From: CAIVAT01 sp964473485
GTDB lineage: Bacteria; Bacteroidota; Bacteroidia; Bacteroidales; FEN-979
Length of the DNA stretch: 64,000 nucleotides
Assembly: GCA_964473485.1 (NCBI GenBank)
Contig: CAYYPH010000020.1
Span: forward strand, 1 to 64,000
Direction of reading: 5' to 3'
This document shows positions 52,127 to 61,014 of the stretch, piece by piece (within the stretch, counting starts at the first letter, position 1; each line of letters begins with the position of its first letter). The notes under the pieces are model-generated. The model ran no database searches and was not told the origin of the DNA. It saw nothing but the letters and a program-made list of their open reading frames with translations. The translations under genes were made by a program, and so were the position numbers.

Positions 52127-55075
52127 TCAGAATTGCATGATGAATTCCACCAGGTTTTCATCACTTTCAAGCGATAATCGCCTCCTTAACCGGTACCTCC
52201 GGGTCTCTACCCCGCGAAAGCTGATATTCAGAAGAGGAGCGATCTCCTTCGAGGAGAGGTTTAATTTCAGAAATGCACAAAGTCGCAGGTCGCTCTGGGT
52301 CAGGTCGGGATAGGCATCCTTGAGTCGTTTAAAGAAATTCTCATGAGCCTGGTCAAACAGTGCTTCAAAGATTTTCCAGTCGTTATCGTCTGAAATGTTT
52401 TTATTGATCATGGCCATAAGCCGCTCGAAATAGCGCTGCGGGTAGCCCTCGCCGAGTTTCGATCGCTGACGGTCGAGCTCCTCCTTGATCCCGATCAGAA
52501 GTTCATTTTTTCGGATAATGGCCATGGTTGAGTCGGCCAGCTGGATGTTCTTATGGGCGACCTCGGCCTGCAGCTTGTCATTCTGCAACCGGATGATCTC
52601 CTGCTCAGCCCTTTGCTTTTCGAGTGCCATCCTGGCTTCATCCTCCTGGCGTAACCTTTCGTGGTGCCTGATCAGCCGGCGGCGGACCAGGTATCGCATC
52701 CAGAGTGCGATCGCTAAGGCCGCCAGTGCATAGGCAACCCAGGCTACCGTTCCGGCATACCAGGCCGGTTTGACCGTAAAGTCGAGGGTCAGTGTCGCGG
52801 AAAGATTTCCTGACCCGGTCAGTGTCCTAACACGGAAGGTGTATTTCCCGGCCGGGAGACGGCTGTAGGTAACCTTGTTTTTCGGGGACCAATCACTCCA
52901 GCCTGCATCGATTCCGGCCATCATGTATTGGTACAACTGGTTCGGCATTAAGCTGTTGACAGTAGTAAAAGAGAACGAAAGTGAATTCCTTGAATAGGGG
53001 ATGCTGATTCCAGCAATGGTATGATCGACCGGATGATGTTCACCGGCCGGATCGATCATGTCGATATTTCTGAATATCAGCCGTGGTTTTTGGGTGCCGG
53101 TTTGATTAAGCTTCCTCCGGTCGACGATGGCAAAACCCTCATCGAGGCACACCAGGATCCTGTTTTCATCAAGCGGAACGGCATTTTCATAGTTATCCAC
53201 CATCCTGATCCCAAACATCGGCAGAAAAACGTGTTCGAGCATCCGTGGCTGATCGCCGGCCAGGCTGAACAATGCAAGGTCGTCCCTTCGGATAAACCAC
53301 CACGCATCTTTACCCTGCGGTACGATCCGCACCGCCGATTCAAAACCATTCAGCCCCTGGTTCAGGGTTTCATAAGGAATGATGATTTTGTTCAGATCGT
53401 CCCAAGTAAACAACCTGACTCCGGTTGTAAAAACAATCCGGTTGTTGATCCTGGTCACCCCGATGGGGTTCCAGGTAAGACCATCATGCGGCCCGTAACG
53501 GACCTTCGACAACACACTGTCGCTGTTGCCCGAAAGCCTGAGCCGGTAAAGTCCCCGGGTGGCGTGGCCGGCCCACAAATTCCCCAGGTGATCGGATTCG
53601 AGGAACCGCGAAGGTTCAATGAATCCCCTGATTTCTTTCAGGAATTCCCAACCCCTGGCCGACCGGCGATAAACTGCCAGCGAGGAATAGGTTCCCTGTA
53701 CGAGGTAATCGGGATTGTCGGCATAAAGGCGTGTCAGACAAAATCCTCCACTTATGCCAGATATCTTTCTGAACCAGTCACCCTCAATCAGATAGGTACC
53801 GGTGGTATGGCCGCAGAACAGGGTACCGCCAACCAGCCGGAGATCCCAGACCTGTCCCTGTGATCCACTCAGGAAGCCACGGTATTTAAACAGGGCATTG
53901 GTATCATCATGGCTGAACAACAGCACCCCGCGATTCGTGCCTACGTACAGGGTATTACCCTTCAATACCGCAGTATAAACGGCACCGAGGTCCGTGCCTG
54001 CCGGTTGGTAGATATCCAGCGGACCATCGGGGTAAATATGATCGATCCCTTTGTCGAGACCTGCCCACAACGATCCGTCGGGCGCAGCCGACAAGGAGAG
54101 CAAGGTGTTGTTCTGAAGGGCATTTCCCTCATGCAGGTGATGCGTGATATTCCCCTTCATATCGAGAATAAAGAGTCCCTTGACGATCGTTCCAAATACC
54201 AGCCGCTCGCCGCTTACCAGGCCATTGTTGATCTGGTAATCACGTAACAACGGTGTGGCAGGCACCTCCCAGGGAGTCACGTTTCGGCCATCGAAAAGGA
54301 ACAGGCCGTCGGAGGTGGTACCGATCAGAAAGCCGCTGGTCCCGAACGGAAGGATGGTTTTGACCTCCGTCCTTGCAAGCGACTGGCTGCCCGGAACCGG
54401 AGAGATCCGGTCGCCTGTTATCTCATGCAATCCTCCTCCGATGGTTTGAAAAAACAACCGATTCCGTGCCTTCAGCAAAAATAAAACCGTTCCCGGAAGG
54501 GCGATTGGTTTCACCTGCTTACCGTCATAAACAAACAGGGCGGAGAAGCCCTGGAAATAGATCTTCCGGTTGCACTCGACAATCTTCCAGAATTCACTGT
54601 TATGAAAGAGACTATCCATACCGGGAGGATTGAGCGCCTTGTATGATAACGATCCGTCCGGCATTTTTTGCCAGCATCCGAACGATTCATACGACCCGGT
54701 ATAAATCTTTCCGTCAGTTGCCACGTAAACCGCCCTGACGATCGACTGACCCGGTATCCTGAAAATCCTCCAGCCTGTTCCATCGTAGATCAGCAATCCG
54801 TCGTTGTTGGCAACATATACACGGCCATCACGGTCGGTATCGATCGACCAGTTCTGCCGGCCAGCCTGATATTCGGCGCGGGTGTAATGTTTTACCTGGA
54901 AAGAGGGCTGCGCATTGCCTTCAAAACCGAGAACAATGAGAATCAGCACCGCAAGCAGCCTACCCTGATGATAGGAGGCCGGAAGGATGCCGGAGTGGCC
55001 CCATGAAACCGCACGGCAAGGCTGACGCCAAATAAGGTACCTCCGGAACCGCTGCATATTTTGACTCTTTCTCAT
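52127..55075 (-). CDS. SusR-like transmembrane regulator (beta-propeller sensor, Y_Y_Y, LuxR-type HTH)
   Basis: The 982-residue protein has an N-terminal hydrophobic signal/anchor (RLLAVLILIVLGF, about 37-49), a periplasmic two-propeller sensor (about 65-640, repeats such as DRDGRVYVANNDGLLIYDG), a Y_Y_Y domain (about 680-760, PNQLYQYMMAGIDAGWSDWSPKNKVTYSRLPAGKYTFRVR), one transmembrane helix (WYAGTVAWVAYALAALAIALWM), a coiled coil (about 795-880) and a C-terminal HTH (LTQSDLRLCAFLKLNLSSKEIAPLLNISFRGVETRRYRLRRRL). There is no histidine-kinase or receiver domain, so it resembles SusR rather than a hybrid two-component system. It should sense glucan fragments in the periplasm and activate the locus. 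Start 55075 avoids overlap with the GH94 gene; 55057 is an alternative. Confidence 0.9.
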   Translation of the reverse strand: MRKSQNMQRFRRYLIWRQPCRAVSWGHSGILPASYHQGRLLAVLILIVLGFEGNAQPSFQVKHYTRAEYQAGRQNWSIDTDRDGRVYVANNDGLLIYDGTGWRIFRIPGQSIVRAVYVATDGKIYTGSYESFGCWQKMPDGSLSYKALNPPGMDSLFHNSEFWKIVECNRKIYFQGFSALFVYDGKQVKPIALPGTVLFLLKARNRLFFQTIGGGLHEITGDRISPVPGSQSLARTEVKTILPFGTSGFLIGTTSDGLFLFDGRNVTPWEVPATPLLRDYQINNGLVSGERLVFGTIVKGLFILDMKGNITHHLHEGNALQNNTLLSLSAAPDGSLWAGLDKGIDHIYPDGPLDIYQPAGTDLGAVYTAVLKGNTLYVGTNRGVLLFSHDDTNALFKYRGFLSGSQGQVWDLRLVGGTLFCGHTTGTYLIEGDWFRKISGISGGFCLTRLYADNPDYLVQGTYSSLAVYRRSARGWEFLKEIRGFIEPSRFLESDHLGNLWAGHATRGLYRLRLSGNSDSVLSKVRYGPHDGLTWNPIGVTRINNRIVFTTGVRLFTWDDLNKIIIPYETLNQGLNGFESAVRIVPQGKDAWWFIRRDDLALFSLAGDQPRMLEHVFLPMFGIRMVDNYENAVPLDENRILVCLDEGFAIVDRRKLNQTGTQKPRLIFRNIDMIDPAGEHHPVDHTIAGISIPYSRNSLSFSFTTVNSLMPNQLYQYMMAGIDAGWSDWSPKNKVTYSRLPAGKYTFRVRTLTGSGNLSATLTLDFTVKPAWYAGTVAWVAYALAALAIALWMRYLVRRRLIRHHERLRQEDEARMALEKQRAEQEIIRLQNDKLQAEVAHKNIQLADSTMAIIRKNELLIGIKEELDRQRSKLGEGYPQRYFERLMAMINKNISDDNDWKIFEALFDQAHENFFKRLKDAYPDLTQSDLRLCAFLKLNLSSKEIAPLLNISFRGVETRRYRLRRRLSLESDENLVEFIMQF

Positions 55076-55136
55076 TGGCACATCGCCTTGCTGCAGCCAG
55101 CTATGACCCGGCGTGCAGGTATTACCGGTACAAGGT

Positions 55137-58100
55137 TTAAAGCAGTATGCTGATCTGATTTTCCGGCTGATCCAGCAGATCTGCCAGAAAAGCTTTCGGT
55201 ATAACTGCTCCGCCGGTCCGGTAAGGATTTTCCTCTCTGGTGAATCCGACCGGTTTACCATTCACTGTCACCGATTTTGGTCCAAAGTTACACTCCTTTA
55301 CCGAATAATGAAATACTACACGATGGCCAAATAACTTTATTGAAGCTCTGGTACCGTCCATCGAAAATGGGATCACGGGATCAAGGATGAGCGCTCCGGA
55401 TTCAGGCCTGATCCCAAGCAGTGCACTGATCACGAGGCTCACATAGATCCCGGGGCCGCTCGAATAGATCCGCCATCCCCCCTTGAGCTCACGGTCGCCC
55501 CTGAGCACCGATTCATAGGCATCATCTGCCTCGTAACGGTTACGGAAGGCCACGTCGGAACTACTGTAGTAACAGTTCGACTGGCGTATATCACCTGCCG
55601 GTACCACCTCGCGGTAAGCCACCGGGTTTGCCTGCCTGAGGGCCATCACGAACGCATCGGCCTGACCGGTGCAGGCCAGTGATTCAGCGTAACGGATATG
55701 TTCATGCACATACATGAGACCGATCTCCCGCCCGAAGTATGTACTGCTTTCAGCCCGCTGGAAAATGGTTTGTATGCCGCCACGGTATCTCAGGGGACGG
55801 TCCATCAGCCTTACCCCGTCGGGACCCTTGAGGTACAATTCGATGAGTTCCCGGTGACGGGCGGCCTGTTCCGGCGTAAAGATCCCGCTCAGGGTCCCAC
55901 GCTCCATAGGTAACACACTGTAACGGATCCCGGTCCGTTCGTCGGAAGGATGAAGCAGAAGGCTTAACGTTCCGTTGTCCTCAACCAGGCCATAACCAGC
56001 CACCACGCCGTCGCGCACGAGATACTTGTTGAAATCGCTGCGGATGCGGTCGCAGATCTTTTGTAACTCCCCCGCCTTTGCCTTCCTGCCGGCTCTCTCC
56101 CAGATCTCCCTGGTTGCGTTGAAGGCCTGGTAGTTCATTTCTACGGTCCAGCTCGAGATCATCCGCTGGGCGAGCTCCCTGCTGACAGGCTGCAGCGAAT
56201 CATTCCAGTCGCCCCCACCAAACGGCACCAGCGAGGTACCGGGTATGAACGATTGCACGATCATTTCGGTCAGCCGGTCGACGTGTTCGCCCAGGGGGGT
56301 TATCTCAGGGGGTTCCGACGCATGGGTTTGGAAATAAGGCAACTTCTCGTCCAGAATGGCGATATCACCGGTAACCCTGATATACTTTGCCAGGGCCATC
56401 AGGCACCAGTAGAAAATATCCCCATGTGCACTTTCGGCCCGTATGAAGGCATACCGGTCAAACATCCACCATTGCGGCCATCCGCCATCGGGATGCTGGT
56501 TCGAAAAAATGATCCTCAGCACCTCCCTTGCCTGCGCGTATTTGCCGAGGCCGAGTAAAAGATCGACCGGCCCCTGTGAAACATCGCGCGTACCCCACGC
56601 CGCCCCGCTGAACTGCTCGAGGCCGTAGGGAGTTAAAAAATGGACCAGTGCATTCATGCTGAACCACGGCAGAACCTCGCGGATAGCCGCCAGATCTGCA
56701 TTCCCGCTTTCAATGCAAAGATCAAGACTGAAGTCTCGCCAGTCTTGCAAGGCCGCTTTGCAGGCGGATTCAAAGCGATGGTCGGAATCTCGCGTTTCCG
56801 CTTTGCCGGCAGGTCCGTTCAACTCCCCGGCCAGGACCATTGCAAAGCGGGTGGCTTTGTCAACCTGTAAAATGAACAGGGGGTCGCCATGGCCCGACGA
56901 ACGGATGGCTGACCCCTGGTCACCCTGTGCGATTATCCGGAAGCGGGCGTCAGGGAATTTTTCTGCAGTCATGCTTCCGTGTGCCGGCAGGGCCAGATAC
57001 TCCCCGCCATCGTTTCCGGGAATTATCTTCCAGCCGTTAAGGGGATCAAATTCATGGGTAACGGTCAGCCCTACAGGCAGTCCCTTGAGGACTGAAAAAT
57101 CGAGGTTCACCAAAGGCGCACCCGGCTGGGTCCAGCTTCGTACCCGGAACAGGTTTGGCCCGTGCTTATAAATCCAGAGACAATGGCCGAGCCCCATCTC
57201 AAACGCCGACGGGACACCGAGCAGGTAACGCACTCCCGCCATCTCTACGATAATACGCTGACCGGCCGATGGCTCGAGATTGAACTGGCTCGTGGCTATG
57301 GATAGCAGCACATTGAAATTGGTGTTTCCTTGCGAAACATGCGCGTTGAAGATCCCTGAAGCGTAACAGGTATCGGAGATAGTTCCGTCACACGGTGTCA
57401 GGCCGGCCCTGGCCTGGATGATGTGCCCGTGGGGCCGGTCAGTCAGCAGTTCCTTGGTTTTCAGTATAACATGCCGGTGCTCGTTCGTAAAAAACGACAA
57501 AAGTCTGCCGTCGTCCCATTCTTCATGGCGACGCTGGGTACCGAACAACTCCGCGATTTCGTGCGGTGAAAGATCTTCGGAAGGAAAATACGGGAGATTG
57601 CTGAAGAGATTGCCTGAAGGTACTGTAAATACTTCGGGGGGGCGAGGCAGAAACTCATTGTCGAATTCGAAACGTAGCTGTGCAAGCCGGTCAAGGTCGT
57701 CCTCCGAAGTCGCTTCCGGATGATCGGTAAGACAGGTGCCCACGAAGATACATCGGTGACGGTCACCCCCGGTGGCAAGTTCAAAAGGCATCGACTGTAG
57801 GGCAAGCAGCGCCGACTCGCCGGCATACTCCCCGCCCAGCCTTTCGGCCAGCAATCCTTCGGGGATGCCGGTATCACGGCAGGTTTTGCCGTAAAACTGC
57901 ATGCCATCGGTACAGGCCGAAGCAGCCCCGTTTAGGCAGGCTGTCATGAGCCATGGGTGACCGTTGCACTCTTTCATATTCTGCCTGCAAACCGCCACTG
58001 CTCCATGAGTCGTGTCTTCCAGTATCCTGCGCTCCAGATACTGGCTCACGTAATATTCATTCACCAAACCCTCGCCGGCTTGTTTGAGTCCTGTGTCCTG

Positions 58101-58457
58101 AACATAAAAAAGGTCGAGCCCCACCGGATGCCGCGAATGGTTGACAACATCGATGAACCACTGCCAGCTAAGGCTCTTTGTGGAAAGCATGAGCGCACAT
58201 GTGTAATCGAGTCCCTCCCAGGTTCCGCGCGAAAAAAAGGCACTCTCCCTAACCGCGAAACTGTTGCCGGCTCCATCGCCAAGCAGGGGAATAAAGCGAT
58301 ACGGATCGGTTCTTTTTCTGAGATAGAAGTTCATACCCGACCGCGAATTGGGCGACGACTGTTTCATGCTGATCCTTACCGGCCCTGCCTCAACGCTTTG
58401 AACACTTCCATTTTCGAGAAACTGGAATGAAAGTCCTTGTGAATTGGCTATTTTCAT
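55137..58457 (-). CDS. GH94 phosphorylase, 1,2-beta-oligoglucan phosphorylase type
   Basis: The 1106-residue protein has no signal peptide. It shows the GH94 layout: beta-sandwich domain, helical linker and (alpha/alpha)6 barrel with WFSMNALVHFLTPYGLEQFSGAAWGTRDVSQGP (about 598-630), HPDGGWPQWW, the general-acid motif GGGDWNDSL (about 747-755) and a C-terminal jelly-roll. The unusual length of about 1100 residues fits 1,2-beta-oligoglucan phosphorylase rather than cellobiose phosphorylase (about 800) or cyclic-glucan synthase (about 2800). The reaction is beta-1,2-glucan(n) plus phosphate to glucan(n-1) plus glucose 1-phosphate, in the cytoplasm. Two GH144 genes in the locus support this specificity. 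Confidence 0.88.
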   Translation of the reverse strand: MKIANSQGLSFQFLENGSVQSVEAGPVRISMKQSSPNSRSGMNFYLRKRTDPYRFIPLLGDGAGNSFAVRESAFFSRGTWEGLDYTCALMLSTKSLSWQWFIDVVNHSRHPVGLDLFYVQDTGLKQAGEGLVNEYYVSQYLERRILEDTTHGAVAVCRQNMKECNGHPWLMTACLNGAASACTDGMQFYGKTCRDTGIPEGLLAERLGGEYAGESALLALQSMPFELATGGDRHRCIFVGTCLTDHPEATSEDDLDRLAQLRFEFDNEFLPRPPEVFTVPSGNLFSNLPYFPSEDLSPHEIAELFGTQRRHEEWDDGRLLSFFTNEHRHVILKTKELLTDRPHGHIIQARAGLTPCDGTISDTCYASGIFNAHVSQGNTNFNVLLSIATSQFNLEPSAGQRIIVEMAGVRYLLGVPSAFEMGLGHCLWIYKHGPNLFRVRSWTQPGAPLVNLDFSVLKGLPVGLTVTHEFDPLNGWKIIPGNDGGEYLALPAHGSMTAEKFPDARFRIIAQGDQGSAIRSSGHGDPLFILQVDKATRFAMVLAGELNGPAGKAETRDSDHRFESACKAALQDWRDFSLDLCIESGNADLAAIREVLPWFSMNALVHFLTPYGLEQFSGAAWGTRDVSQGPVDLLLGLGKYAQAREVLRIIFSNQHPDGGWPQWWMFDRYAFIRAESAHGDIFYWCLMALAKYIRVTGDIAILDEKLPYFQTHASEPPEITPLGEHVDRLTEMIVQSFIPGTSLVPFGGGDWNDSLQPVSRELAQRMISSWTVEMNYQAFNATREIWERAGRKAKAGELQKICDRIRSDFNKYLVRDGVVAGYGLVEDNGTLSLLLHPSDERTGIRYSVLPMERGTLSGIFTPEQAARHRELIELYLKGPDGVRLMDRPLRYRGGIQTIFQRAESSTYFGREIGLMYVHEHIRYAESLACTGQADAFVMALRQANPVAYREVVPAGDIRQSNCYYSSSDVAFRNRYEADDAYESVLRGDRELKGGWRIYSSGPGIYVSLVISALLGIRPESGALILDPVIPFSMDGTRASIKLFGHRVVFHYSVKECNFGPKSVTVNGKPVGFTREENPYRTGGAVIPKAFLADLLDQPENQISILL

Positions 58458-58510
58458 TTTGAAAAGATCTTTATCAAACCATGTACGAACAATATAAATC
58501 CGGTTATTTT

Positions 58511-60955
58511 TCAGAAAAGCAACTGTATCTCAAACCCGGTGTCGTGCGGATGATGATACTCCAGTATTGCCTTCCCGCTAACATGCTGAACTTCCAGTGG
58601 CACCTGTCCCAAAAGGGCACTGCCGATCATGGTGACCCGTTCACCTTCAAGTACCAGTTCGCCTGCAAGATCGCGATGGCCAAACAGGGTCAGGGTGACC
58701 GATTTATGGGTTCTGGTTACCCCGAGGATATCGGAGGTACAGTGTAGTATCCTGATGCCCGGTGAAATCTCCTGGCCGATGGGGGTCAGGATGGCATACA
58801 GGGCAGGCCAGTTAAATTCCTTACCAAGGAAAGGGATGGTCATTGTTTCGCCACTGGTGGGATGGGTGTAGGTAATAAGGCCTGAATGTTCCTCGTTGTA
58901 GTAGTTTCCGGCGAACAGTATAGCCTCTCCCCCGGAGGTAAACCGTTCTCTGACTGTGATCATTTCACTGACAGACGAGGCCTGCCGGACACGTGCACCC
59001 GAACATTCAATCAACGATTCATAAACCGGTTTATGTCCTTCGGTGTCGAAGCCTAACCAGGTTCCCAGGTGGATAACCGATCCCAATCCCGTTTCCTTTA
59101 TAAATCCGCAGGCATCGCCGCCGATGGTACGGGCGATCACCGTCGCACCAGCCAGTTGCTGTTCGTCGTAAACGATCTGCGGGTTGGCACACTTGATATC
59201 CCTAAAGCCGAGGATGTCGACCAGCGGCGAATCGATACTCGTAGCGCCCGATGGCCTGACCGGGAGTGCATCGCGCAGGATGGTGCAGGGTTGCTGAAAC
59301 TGATCGCGGTCGGGAAGGTAAGGAAAGATCACACACTGGCCGCCGGCGTTCATGTAATCGACGAGTACCTGCTGCTCGCGTGCATTCATTTCATCGGTAC
59401 AGAAAGCCCACACCTGCAGGTAACCCGACAGGTCGTCGGCACCGGCGCAGCACAGGTCGACCATGTCATAATCAACATTCAACACCTGTAGCGCCTTCAG
59501 GAGTCCGTCGAAATAGGCCGGCCTGCGGATGGCCGAAGGAACAAACCTGAGCCCGCATTCTGCACCGACAGGCCGTTCCAGTTCTGTGGCGTAATAGGGC
59601 GGGTAGAAAAGCACGCAGATCTCAGCACGGCGGCCGGCCTCCACGATCAGATCCTCCATATTGCCAATGATCCTGCTCATGCGCTTTACCAGCGGGTAAG
59701 CACTGGTCCGGTCTCCCTCGGCAGTCAGCGGGTTGAACCAGTAGAAAGTCTCGCCCGAGTAACCCTTACGTACCGGGTTGCGGCCCTGTGAGAACATGTA
59801 GTAATTCCAGCCGCTCAGACCGTTGGCGATACTCGCCTTGTAAAACAGCTCCATCTCACGCGGGTTGGTCACCACGTGGTATTCGCGCGAGCCGCACTGA
59901 AATTCGGCGGCGAACAGGGGCCGCCTGCCGCCCTGCATGGCGAAGGTGACATCGTTGATAATGCGGTCGTCATGCATGTTACGGTATGACAGGAACTCGG
60001 GGATGTGGTCGACCCCGAACATGATCTCGCTTTTCTCTCCGAAAAGTTCGTCGTACATGGTGATGTTGACCGGGAATTCGTACCCGCTGCCATAGATCCA
60101 CCCGGGCAGGTTATGGTAAAGCGGCACCGTGACACCCCGCTCTCTTGCCTTGGCGGTGAGCATTTTCAGGTAGCTGGCATAATAGCTCCGCCAGAAGAGG
60201 TGCCACTCGTGATCGCGACCACGGTCGGCCTGAGAAGCGTATGGAGTGCACCCGTCGGGCGGCAATTCCACCTCCCCGAAATCAGGGTAGGTCGTTTTCC
60301 AGATCCGGTTAAGTTCTCCGATCGATAAGTATTTCTCCTTCAGGTACCTGACAAACCTTTCACGAACCTCGTTACCATAATCGGCTTGCTTCGCCAGCCA
60401 TGAAAACACACCGATCTCATTGCAGACCTGCATCATGATGACCGGCCCCCCATGATCAACCTGCCGCTGGCTGATGAAAGGCATTATCCGGTCGTACCAA
60501 AGGGTAACCTTTTCCAGGTAATCTTTGTTAAACAGGCTTACGCCGTCACCTCCAACCATTTCGCCGCTCCTGGTGCGCATCTTTACCCGGTCGCGATACC
60601 GTTCCATGAACCAGTCGGGTAACCCCGCCCCCCGCCATTCGGCCAGGATGAACGGACCGGGTTTTAAAATGCAGGTGAGCCCGCGCAACCGGCACTTGTC
60701 GAGCCAGCCGTCAAGGTCGCGCTCCGGGCACGATCTCCCGGTAAAATCAAAGGTTCCTTCTTCGTATTCATGCCAGTCCCATGGAACATAGGTGCTGATG
60801 GTCTTCAGTCCTGCCTCAGCTGCGGCATCCAGGTGCGTGTCCCACAAATCCCTCCGAATCCTGAAATAGTGAATCTCGCCGGAATTCAGAAAGATCTTCC
60901 GGCCATTGAGTGTAAAACTGGCACCGTTCGTGGAGAACACATCTGTATGACCCAT
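58511..60955 (-). CDS. GH35 family protein, cytosolic (candidate beta-1,2-glucan-active enzyme)
   Basis: The 814-residue protein has no signal peptide. The GH35 barrel is clear: FLNSGEIHYFRIRRDLWDTHLDAAAEAGLKTISTYVPWDWHE (23-63), acid/base Glu180 (QVCNEIGVF) and nucleophile Glu351 (FAAEFQCGS), followed by beta domains. Most GH35 enzymes are beta-galactosidases. However, a GH35 protein of Ignavibacterium album, encoded in an endo-beta-1,2-glucanase cluster, was shown to be a beta-1,2-glucosyltransferase; this gene has the same kind of context, 53 bp upstream of the GH94 gene. That activity is therefore a real alternative. Confidence 0.88.
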   Translation of the reverse strand: MGHTDVFSTNGASFTLNGRKIFLNSGEIHYFRIRRDLWDTHLDAAAEAGLKTISTYVPWDWHEYEEGTFDFTGRSCPERDLDGWLDKCRLRGLTCILKPGPFILAEWRGAGLPDWFMERYRDRVKMRTRSGEMVGGDGVSLFNKDYLEKVTLWYDRIMPFISQRQVDHGGPVIMMQVCNEIGVFSWLAKQADYGNEVRERFVRYLKEKYLSIGELNRIWKTTYPDFGEVELPPDGCTPYASQADRGRDHEWHLFWRSYYASYLKMLTAKARERGVTVPLYHNLPGWIYGSGYEFPVNITMYDELFGEKSEIMFGVDHIPEFLSYRNMHDDRIINDVTFAMQGGRRPLFAAEFQCGSREYHVVTNPREMELFYKASIANGLSGWNYYMFSQGRNPVRKGYSGETFYWFNPLTAEGDRTSAYPLVKRMSRIIGNMEDLIVEAGRRAEICVLFYPPYYATELERPVGAECGLRFVPSAIRRPAYFDGLLKALQVLNVDYDMVDLCCAGADDLSGYLQVWAFCTDEMNAREQQVLVDYMNAGGQCVIFPYLPDRDQFQQPCTILRDALPVRPSGATSIDSPLVDILGFRDIKCANPQIVYDEQQLAGATVIARTIGGDACGFIKETGLGSVIHLGTWLGFDTEGHKPVYESLIECSGARVRQASSVSEMITVRERFTSGGEAILFAGNYYNEEHSGLITYTHPTSGETMTIPFLGKEFNWPALYAILTPIGQEISPGIRILHCTSDILGVTRTHKSVTLTLFGHRDLAGELVLEGERVTMIGSALLGQVPLEVQHVSGKAILEYHHPHDTGFEIQLLF

Positions 60956-61014
60956 GGTTTTCGATTGAATGACTAATGCAATTTACGATGAAATGTGTTT
61001 GGTTTTGTTCTGTT

